Source: Salminus brasiliensis (taxonomy: Eukaryota > Chordata > Actinopteri > Characiformes > Bryconidae). Taken from it: DNA of 64,000 nt. The notes beneath the pieces were generated by a model, which had not been told where the DNA came from, searched no databases, and was given only the letters and a program-made list of their open reading frames with translations. Where the stretch lies: positions 31,945,625 through 32,009,624 of the forward strand of contig NC_132894.1 of NCBI RefSeq assembly GCF_030463535.1, written 5' to 3'. A program made the translations under genes and the position numbers. Below, piece after piece: positions 55,191 through 64,000 of the stretch (within the stretch, counting starts at the first letter, position 1; each line of letters begins with the position of its first letter).

Positions 55191-58100
55191 CCTTAGAAAA
55201 TAAAATAAACGTGGCAGAGCTATTCACAGAGCAGAACCACTGTTAAAAAAGGGTCTCAATTCAGGAGAATTCGGATTGTGTGACTAAATTGGGTCACACA
55301 ATGACATCCAATCAAAACACAGACACAAGGACAGACAGCAGCAGGTCGACCACCACTGTGTTTTTCAAAATGTATTTATTGGTCATATACAAAATAAAGT
55401 AAGCTGTATATCAACAAACATACAGTATATACATCAATAAATTAAAAGACGCCCCGGACTGACTGATACAGTTAATTTCATCGTTATATACCAATACATT
55501 ATATTACTTATCTACAAATTGCAAAAAAGTACAATAACTTAGTTGATAAATACTTACAATTAAATGGACTTTTACTGTATGTATATTTCCCATACAAAGT
55601 ACTGTGATAGAATTTATTACACCCCATACAGCAAAGAAAACAACAGATTTTTTTCTTTTTTCATCAATAGACAAAAAAAAAAATGTTACTTTCCATGGTC
55701 ATAAACTCACAATTTTATAGCTTGAAAATTTCTCACTGTATACTCGTAGACTATTTTTTGGGACGACATCCAAAAAACCAAAACAAAACCAAAACAAACA
55801 AACAAACAAACAAACAAAAACACTGCTCCTATCACTGATCAGGTGCGGTCGTTTTCAGGTGCAGTCTTCAGCTCACTGGTGGATATGGACTTGAATGTGG
55901 GGAATAACAGGGGAAACAATCCGAAAGAAACAAAACAAAACAAACAAACAAACAAACAAAACAAAACACTGGTCAATAAAACCAACGAAAACAAGTATTT
56001 CTCCCAAGTGCTGCTCAGAAGAGGCCTTGCCTTCAAACATCAGGCCTTATTTCAATTAGAAAGGCCTACAAGGCCTACTGCCGCTCACCAGTGCCCTGGA
56101 ACGTGGGTTCGCATGGTGGGATCCTTGTCGTATTGACTTACAAGCTGCAGAACTGGAAGAAAAGTCATGCGGCGTGATAAGCTCGTCCCGCAGCACCGAA
56201 ACAGAGATGGTGAAGACGTTGACGGGCGTGATAAGGAGTTAATCATTTAAACCTCTGAAAACAAACCTGGCTGTCGGACGTGGAGGGCATGGGGGTGGGG
56301 GGGATTTGTGGTGTTGGTGGTAGGGAAGGGGGAACTGGTTTCTTGGTTAAACCTTAGCGAGAGACGGGAACGCAAGAAAAAAATCATTTAAAAAAAGAGC
56401 CTCTTTAAAGACTATTTGAGACTCATTTGTCTTTGCCCAGAAATAAAACCTCTTAATGCTCGTCCCAGGAGGCCTAAAAAGGAAAGCTCTGTTGGGAACG
56501 CGGCAGACCAGAAACACATCTGGGCTATCGGCAACAAGGCAAGAACGAATAGAAGTCATTCGATACAGTGTATTAGCGTGGCACGGCGTGGTTAACACAC
56601 TAATAGTTACACTCGGGAAGAAGTAGGACAAAGTCTTGTGTGTGTGTATTTTTTTAGGGTAGTGCACCAGGCAACAGGACTGGACACTTGAGACTAGAAG
56701 CTGCGTCGTGGCTCGGCTCTGCGCTTGCTATTGAACCGCTGACAAAAGAGCCTGGTCGTGACTTGGCTTGGCTTGGGGGTCATCTGAAAAGTTCTCAGCA
56801 CATCATGTTCAAGCCAGGATTGTCTCACTTTGCTTTCAATAACCACTGCGTTATTATAGCAGTAGTTAATAAAAAAAAAAAAAAGAAAAGAAAAAGGGGG
56901 CGGGACACCGGAAGTGTAATTAGCAGCAGAAAAAAAAAGTGTACAGCTACAGAGGTAAAACCATAACGACTGTTGTCTTATGTGATGAACATGACATTAC
57001 AACACGTGTGAATTTGACATAAAAATTAATTTTAAAAAATGAAGGGAAAAAAAAGCCCTCCCTACTGCCCGCTAGTTTGCATATAATTCATTATGTTCAC
57101 TTCTACACCAAGTCACCACGACGACGACAACAACGACGTACGTGAACAAGCCAAGCCGCTCGTCCTCTCCCGCCGAAGGAAGCGAAGGTGACGGACGGGA
57201 AGAGGAGGAGCGTTAATTAATAGCTAGGCGTGGTGGCGCTACCTGGAACACGAGCACTTGGACGAGGAGCACGCCATTGTTCGCTAGTAAGCTAGTAAGA
57301 ATTCATTTGGAAAACCCTTAAAAACACACTGCTCACACTGTTATGTCAGACACGCCACAGAACTGCCACAGCCAATAGGAGAACGCTACCATTGGTTACG
57401 AAAGCAACGCCAAAAAATGGACCAAAGACTCCATTTACAGAACAATTTCACAGATTAACCAGTCAGAGGAAGTTCATTTTCTTGATTTACATTGATAGAA
57501 CAAAAAAACAAAAGGAATCCATAGAAATATACCTACGATCCAAACCTAAATGCCAGATAAGTGCAGCTTTAAAAAGTAGCTAAAGGCCTGATAAGTACGT
57601 CCAACCCCACACCCCCCCAACCCGCCTTCCAATAGCATGTGCCGAAATCCATGCTGGACTGCGATAAATGTCAGCGGGACGTCAGCCTCAGGACAGCGTC
57701 AGCGAATGTAGCCAAAAGTGTTGTGTTTACAGTCACTGCGTTTAGCTTTAGCTTCCTTTTGGGCCTGTTCAAGTTGCCATAGTCACCATAGTCATGGCAT
57801 GTTTCAAGCTACACCCTCCTTTACCAGAAAACCCTGTTACAGTACCGGGCAAAAACAGGCCACCAGTCACTCAGTTTCCACTCAGAACGGCCTTTAAGTT
57901 CCTTCATTTTCAGGAGACGTGTCTGAGGACACAAGAAAAGGGAGGAAAAATGGGACCCTGATGGATTAAATGTATTTAAAACGTGTACGAGGAACCAGGC
58001 CTTGAGCTGAGACAGCGAGGGTTGGCCAGCCAATAGTATGAGTAGGGTGAGAAATGAAGAAAATCTGGACCTTTAGATTTATGAGGGGATTCACGCAGGG

Positions 58101-58479
58101 CGTTTGATCTGGGGTGAATGTGAGGTGAAGCGTGCCTGAGTGCACCATGTTAGGGATATGCGTATGCCAGAGCAACCCAGGCTTTGAGGATGTCAGCATA
58201 TTTTTAAAAATGCAACCAAAGCAAGATTTGTCTCTAAGCGGAACTAGATGAGAATTACATCACCGGAAAGTACCTTTTTGATTGGACATAAGCAGAACTG
58301 AATAAACCACAAAGCGTAGGAGTAGCTTTTGTCCAGAGGTCCAGACATAAACCGCATACACAATCAGGAAGCCACCCAGTCATGTCTGGATCGACTAGTA
58401 GTCTAGCCTTCTATTTTATTGTGTGAAATTTGGAAAAATGGAGTGACAGAGCTGACTGAGAAGCTCTTACTGAGAAAAG

Positions 58480-58850
58480 CAAACTGCTGAAGCTAATGCT
58501 GCTGCTGCTCGAAGAACAATGGACCGAGCTTCCCAGCGTCCAGACATCAACATTATTGAATATGTTCAGAAGGTCTTGGGTGGTGAGAAGCAGAAAATGC
58601 TGTAGTTTCTAAAACTAAACTTTGGAGGTGTGGAAAAACCTGCAGACTGATTTGTGCGGAAACACAGAAAGAGAGTCTCCTGAGAAGAATAGAAGCTGGA
58701 ATACAGGTACAGGGTGGATAAACTAAACACCCAAACATCCGACATCCGATTTAGGTGTTGTAGTTGTTCTGAGATGTTCTGACATTTAAAAATGGCTTTT
58801 TTTTAAACTGGAAACGAAATAAATAAGGTGTGACTTTTGCACAGTACTGT
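58480..58850 (+). mobile_element. Tc1-like transposon relic
   Basis: Plus strand CCAGACATCAACATTATTGA encodes a decayed RPDINIIE, matching the SPDLNPIE motif around the catalytic glutamate. Further on, TTTTGCACAGTACTGTG resembles a Tc1 terminal repeat ending near 58850. Stops and frameshifts are present. Confidence 0.6.
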
Positions 58851-60369
58851 GGGCAAACCCCTCTAACACTGGGTTATGAGAAAACTGCAAATCAACAGGT
58901 TTCTGACTGTAGTTTAAGGTGTAGCTGTGTGGTTCTGTTTGGATTGTCTCACTCAGCTTGGCCTTCAGCGTCTTGTGGTTTTCCCCTCAAGCCAGCAGAG
59001 CCACCGTGCTGCACACTTTTGAAACCGTGACAGACCTGGTTCAGTTCATCTGCTAATTGTGAAGCCCTTCATGAGGTGAATCGGGTGCACTGAAGACACT
59101 GTGAATCACGGTGGCCCTCAAGCAAGACTGGAGCTGAAAACTCTGGCTTACAGTCCAAACTCTGGAGACAGTATATTACTATAATGTCAGAGTACAGTTT
59201 GAGCGAGACTGGAGTTGAAAATAAGGATAATTTCGGCTGGTGTGAGGCCTGGTTAGGCCAAACGGGGCCAACAGAATTGCTGTGTTTTACCTTAACAGGA
59301 AAACGTCTAATAATGTAATTTCAGTACCGTTACTGTATACAGTGCTTGTATACCATCATCATCTCAGCATAGCGTGAAAGATGGGACCTTCCACGCAATC
59401 GTTTAATCAGGTTTTTTGTTCCACCATAAAATACTTTCGCAGCGCTCCCTCACCCTGCAGCTCATGGAGCATTCAGTGGCAGAACCAGGGACGCACTCGG
59501 CTCTCCAGCACTGCACCCGGCCGGAACCTTCCGCAGGAACCCTTTTAGGGCTTGAAATGAAGCAAAAGGCCCTTTGGAAAGTCAGCGGGAGCGGCGCGAG
59601 AGTGCAGCGCAGTGCTTTCGCGTCATTTTGTACATTAAAATCAGTGCAGTGTCACTTCCCTGGCATTTAAAGAAAATAACAAATATCCAAAGAAAAATGA
59701 AAACCCAACATAATACATTAAATAGAATCTACCATAGAAACATTTTACACCAAAAATATAAAAATCACACATCACAAAAATAAAAAGGACTATCAAACAG
59801 AGGTGATGAGACCGCAGGATCCTTAATCACATCCCACAAACCCCACGCTGTACGTCCACTTTCCTGAGAATTTCCATTCTAATCACTTTTTCCCAGAAAA
59901 AGAGGAACACAAATATAGTAAGAATGGTTTTCACTAAATGGGGCGCAAAGACCCGGTCTTGCTGAAGTCAAGGAAACTGTGTCCAGTCCCTTTGGTATTA
60001 AAGTACAGAAGCACTCACTCAATTGCACTGCTGCCTCTCTGCAGCCTTTAAAGAGGAATCCCAGCAGTTTTTTTAAAAGTCAAAAACGTCTATGCAGTTA
60101 CAAGAATTACAGGTAAGGAAGGTCACTCAGAGCCGTTTGGTGTGAAGTGCCAATTTCAAGTCGGAATTGCTCACAGTGGTGGTGAATGGAACCACTTCAC
60201 ATAAATACACTGCCTGAAGACTGCCTGTTTTAGTCAAATACAAGTTTTACTAAACTCATTTACGGTGGACAGGTACATGCAGGGTCCATTAATGAAAAAC
60301 AGTCCCTAAATAAAACGTTATTAACCAGAATACTCAGATTTACCACTGTATTACTGTTAATAGGGTAAT

Positions 60370-60470
60370 GCCACAGCTGGTTAGCTCAGTGGATAACACC
60401 ACCACCTTTATGCTACCCTAATAAGATGTATTTACTATGGATAAGAGAGTCAGCCAAGTGCTGTAAATGT
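60370..60470 (+). mobile_element. tRNA-derived SINE, copy A4 (decayed)
   Basis: CTGGTTAGCTCAGTGGATAA at the head and GGATAAGAGAGTCAGCCAAG then TGTAAATGTAAAAG at the tail. The B-box part is lost. Confidence 0.55.
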
Positions 60471-60910
60471 AAAAGTCAATTATTAGCATTACATACTGTA
60501 TGGGGGTGTGGGCTTGGGTTTTAGGGTATAGTAGTGGTTTTAAGGGGCCAAAAATATCCACTAGCAGCAAAAAGAGGACGTCCGTCTTTTGGACAGCTAA
60601 TAAAACGGCTAGATTCGTGTTGTCGACATCACAACCTCTGGTTCTCATCACCACCACTGCAAAGAAAAGAGTTGGCGGATTTCTCTGCAATAAACTATTC
60701 CAAATCAAACCCCCTCTGAACGACTTTACTTACATTTCAACCACTGAATTACTCTGAAAACTTTGGACCACTGGTGGAATTCCCCTTCAAACCCTGATGG
60801 GGAGGTTTACATAACCCACCTGAACTTGTCAACTTGCTGACTGAGGGAGTACAATACGGCCAAAACTGAAGGGACGGCGGCATTCACCTGTAAATGATAT
60901 AATTAATGAA

Positions 60911-60941
<31 letters not shown>

Positions 60942-61445
60942 AGTGCTATTTGCCCCCCAAAAAATAATACAAAATTAAAATATGGGTTGGGGGGGGGGTT
61001 TGAGGGGAGCGGAGGCTTGTGGGTTACGTGCGTCCATCACCTGGGTTTGGCCAAAATAAGAACAGAAGAGAGTCACATCCAAAAATAGTGAACAGTACCA
61101 TCACCTTATCACTTACACGTCACACCACACGCGCTAGTCCACAGTTTGTACGCGCCTAGTCACTAGAAAAAGCTATCAACTTCAATAGTTAAGCCACTTT
61201 TGGTACAATTGCAAAAAAGAGATATCAAACAACTTTATATTCTTTTTACGTTTTATAAATAATGCAAGATACTCTATGTGTGTGTGTTTGTGTGTGTATT
61301 TTTTTTTATATAAAATTCAAGACTCCACCATATAGACAAAGATTCTTAGAATACGTTACGCAACGTCACAGCGACAGATTTATGGTAAAGCTTGTGAGAG
61401 GTCACCGGTTTATGCAACCAGATAGTCCCAGTTTCAAATACGTAG

Positions 61446-61476
<31 letters not shown>

Positions 61477-62151
61477 GTTGGTTTCTTTTTCCTGCTTAAC
61501 TTAAGACCTTTCCTCCACTTTTCTCCACATTTTGAAAAAGGGGATGAACCATCAAGGGAAGCAGATTCCCTCTCTGGAGCTACTGAAAGGCAAAAGACAT
61601 GGGGAAACTTCCCTAGCTCCTAACCTAGCTATCAGCAAATCGCTAAAACTCCATAATCAAGGAAACGTAAATAGTAAATATGTACTCTTGCCAGCATAAG
61701 AACTATGAAACACAAGACAACCTGTTCACTAGCTCCACGAAGGAAAGAACATCAGCAGTTTCGCTTTTTTTCACAACATAAATATCTTATTGCCTCGCCA
61801 ATAAACTTTTTATAAAAAGAAAGAAATCCTTTTTTTATTTTATTGGTTCTCCTGAAAAAAGGACTACCCAATCACATAAACTGGTCTCAGTAATCCTGAT
61901 AGCTACCATACGAACAACAAACATCAGCTCACTCTCCTCTGGTCTCCCTTTTTCAGCAGTGGCTGGTCAGTGCACAACATTAGGCACAGGTAAAGGGACG
62001 TGGGCTTTTTTTTTCTCCTCCCTCTACTAGAAAACAAACTGCAGAGAGTGCGTCCAGGACCTCCATTCACAAAGCATCTACAGATCAGTAGAAATGGGAA
62101 GAAGCTGATCCTGTGTCAGATACAATGTACAAATGATACAAATACAAGAAT

Positions 62152-62832
62152 GGGCCCTGAACAAGCTCCCTTTTTCCTACCTGACCCATCTAGTACTACA
62201 GTACTCTTAAAAATAACGGTGCTTCAAAGGGTTCTTTGAGCGATTCCATAGAAGAACCGAGAACAGACATGTAGGTGTGAAGAACCTTAAAAAAGGGTTA
62301 AATAAGTCAAGGTAAAGGTTCTCTTCTTGCTTCTAAAAGCAAAAATGGTTAAATGATTATTCTCTGACATTTAAGGAACCCTTTGTAGCACCTTAATTGT
62401 TTAGACAAGAACAGTCATGAGGAAGAACGTCCACAGTTTAGTTCAGATGCTTTAGAAGCACGAGGTGGAGAATCCTCCAATAATAGGCCCTAAACAAGCT
62501 CCCTTGTTCCTACCTGACCCACCTTTATAGTACAGGTGCTTCAAAGGGTTCTTTGAGTGATGTCACAGAGGAACCAGTTTTGGTTTCAAAAAGAAGCATT
62601 AATGTGAGAAGTAGGTGTAAGAACCTTTCAAAGGGTTAGAGAGGTCCATGTAAAGGTTCTTTGTCCATTTAATGGTTCTTCCCATCTAATTAACATGGGT
62701 GGTTCTCACCATCTCAAAAGAACCCTCGGACGCACCTTTATTTTTTAGACTGTAACCATCGGGGGGAGGGGGGGGGCACAAAAAAACGCCCATAGTTCAG
62801 TTTGGGATGCTTTAGAAGCACGAGGTGAAGGA
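62152..62832. repeat. tandem duplication (~325-345 bp units), each with an AGAACC-type MITE
   Basis: Unit 1 is ~62152-62475 and unit 2 ~62486-62832. Both start with GGCCCT(G/A)AACAAGCTCCC and share GGTGCTTCAAAGGGTTCTTT. Both end with ATGCTTTAGAAGCACGAGGT. The MITE copies (62205-62400, 62530-62752) sit at matching places, so the MITE was present before the duplication. Confidence 0.85.
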
Positions 62833-63504
62833 GGGAAGAGTATGAAAAATCTACGGTCTTCAGTGTTTTTCAGGGTTTTTTTGTTGGTGTTTTTTTTTTG
62901 TTTGTTTTTGTTGTTTTTTGTGGATTTTTTTTTTTTAAGCGACCGACTCCAAAAATACAAAAGGACGGAAAAACAGCAAAAATACAGCATATCGGAAACA
63001 CAACGAATCTCAAAAAACGCTGCATAAAAATCACAAATCGTCATAGAAACAAAACAAACACAGAAAATACACTTGGGCCCTAAAGTCAAACAATATCGTA
63101 CAAAAACCAGAACACCATATAAACAACAGCGCTCACTGCAGTCACTAGGGACATTCACTAAAACAGATTCTGCTGCATCGTTTTCAGCTTTTCTAATTTG
63201 GAGATGCTTCTGGAAGCCCAGGTGTTTTAATTAAAGCGTCCTTGATGTGGGCTCATCCTTTACAGAAAAGAAGAGGCCGGACCGACCACATCAGACGGGT
63301 AGCATTATTACAGGACGACCAGTTTCGGACGTCCTTCACAACCGACCTCCCCATCTGTTGGGGAGTGGAATTTGGAGCAAAATTTGACCATTTGACTTTA
63401 AAATGGGTTAAATTGTGCCTAAACTGTGATGCACTGACCAAACCTCTCACGCCCTTTCTTTTTTTTTCTCCCAATCCTCTCGCGATACTGGATCCTGGCC
63501 TGTA

Positions 63505-63984
63505 CTAAGACCTTGCGTCCGTTTTGGACTTGACTATCGTGATGACGCTGGTGGCCCCCACCTTGCCCGGTACGAGGGGCCCTATGACGGAGGCCAGCGG
63601 GCCGCGGGCGGAGACGGGCACAGCCGCGTTGGTGACCGGTGCCACGGGCCCTCGGGCCACAGTCCTGGCGAAGCTCTGCAGCGCCTCGTATTTGGAGCGC
63701 AGGGCGTCCAGCTCCACCTTCATACTGGCGTTCTCCGAGGCCAGCTTCTCCACCTCCTGCTGCAGCTCCGCCTTCTGCCGCTCCAGCTCCTCCTTCTGCG
63801 TGACACGTTTGACGCGGCAGCTGGCGGCGTAGCCGCGGTTCTTCAGCGTGCGCCGCCGCTGCTTCAGCTGCAGGATCTCCTCCTTGGACAGGCCGCGCAG
63901 GTGCTGGTTCAGCTCCCGCACCGACATGGACACCAGCTCGTCGTCCGTGAGGCTCGTGCCATTCTCGCCCGGCTCCCGCTTCAC
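63505..63984 (-). CDS. mafg: small Maf bZIP transcription factor, last coding exon (MafG-like, partial)
   Basis: Small Maf proteins lack a transactivation domain and heterodimerise with CNC bZIP factors (NRF2, BACH) at antioxidant and Maf recognition elements. This exon encodes 159 residues and TGA. It follows a CTGCAG acceptor at 63985-63990, so its first codon is GTG (valine, not a start). It opens with VKREPGENG, which contains a VKRE sumoylation-type motif. Next come the extended homology region ([16 protein letters not shown]), the basic region ([18 protein letters not shown]), a leucine zipper (~residues 62-97 of this exon) and the C-terminal [15 protein letters not shown]. That tail and [13 protein letters not shown] favour MAFG over MAFK or MAFF. 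About 12 N-terminal residues should lie in an exon beyond 64000. Relative to human MAFG it has a ~9-residue insertion before ARGPLA. Confidence 0.92.
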   Translation of the reverse strand: MKREPGENGTSLTDDELVSMSVRELNQHLRGLSKEEILQLKQRRRTLKNRGYAASCRVKRVTQKEELERQKAELQQEVEKLASENASMKVELDALRSKYEALQSFARTVARGPVAPVTNAAVPVSARGPLASVIGPLVPGKVGATSVITIVKSKTDARS

Positions 63985-64000
63985 CTGCAGGAAGAGGGAG

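Larger units (their letters stand above)
55375..63504 (-). other. mafg: gene-poor interval; possible long mafg 3' UTR
   Basis: No coding exon is seen on either strand. The first AATAAA downstream of the mafg stop is at 62742-62737 (minus), giving a ~0.77-kb UTR. A far one at 55380-55375 ends a stretch (55375-55760) that looks like 3' UTR sequence: AT-rich, with several AATAAA and TGTAATAAATTC-like motifs on the minus strand. Inside are a Tc1 relic (~58480-58850), a decayed SINE A copy (60370-60470), TTA repeats (60908-60940), a GAA tract (61444-61475) and a tandem duplication (62152-62832). Confidence 0.35.

Noticed and set aside
63982-63984. Start codon of mafg at 63984
   Set aside because: The codon is GTG after a CTGCAG splice acceptor, and the family has ~12 residues upstream; it is an internal exon start.

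Overview
The window is vertebrate nuclear DNA. Multi-exon genes have GT-AG introns, and the gaps carry tRNA-derived SINEs, Tc1/mariner elements, small AGAACC-rich MITE-like elements and many dinucleotide microsatellites. The repeat mix and fish-like protein sequences point to a teleost, most likely an otophysan (characin or catfish type). The species cannot be fixed from sequence alone.

Layout. (1) About 534-9866, minus strand: the 5' half of mitofusin 1 (mfn1), with a putative non-coding first exon and nine coding exons giving the first ~366 residues. The rest of the gene lies beyond position 1. (2) 9867-14105: a ~4 kb head-to-head intergenic interval holding dispersed repeats and a ~600 bp AT-rich nested palindrome next to the trappc10 first exon. 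(3) 14106-39018, plus strand: complete trappc10 with 23 coding exons and a deduced protein of 1276 aa. Intron 4 holds a complete Tc1-like transposon (20626-22220) with an uninterrupted 340-aa DD34E transposase. (4) 39019-43032: convergent 3' ends of trappc10 and ccp110. (5) 43033-53012, minus strand: complete ccp110 (CP110) coding region with 10 exons and 1059 aa. (6) 53013-55374: ccp110 upstream region, an AT-rich gap and an isolated GC-rich island. (7) 55375-63504: gene-poor DNA, part or all of which may be a long 3' UTR of mafg. (8) 63505-63984, minus strand: last coding exon of a small Maf gene, best matched to mafg. Its first coding exon is beyond the right edge.

The four host genes are unrelated housekeeping or regulatory genes: mitochondrial fusion, TRAPPII vesicle tethering, centriole capping, and a small Maf bZIP. 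They form no operon or pathway. Their human orthologues are on four different chromosomes, so this neighbourhood is a fish arrangement. I found no CRISPR array, operon or defence-like system. The most unusual items are the nested palindrome upstream of trappc10, the intact Tc1 element, a GC-AG intron in mfn1, a 36-bp-arm hairpin in ccp110 intron 5, MITE-supplied polyadenylation signals, and an orphan CpG-rich island.
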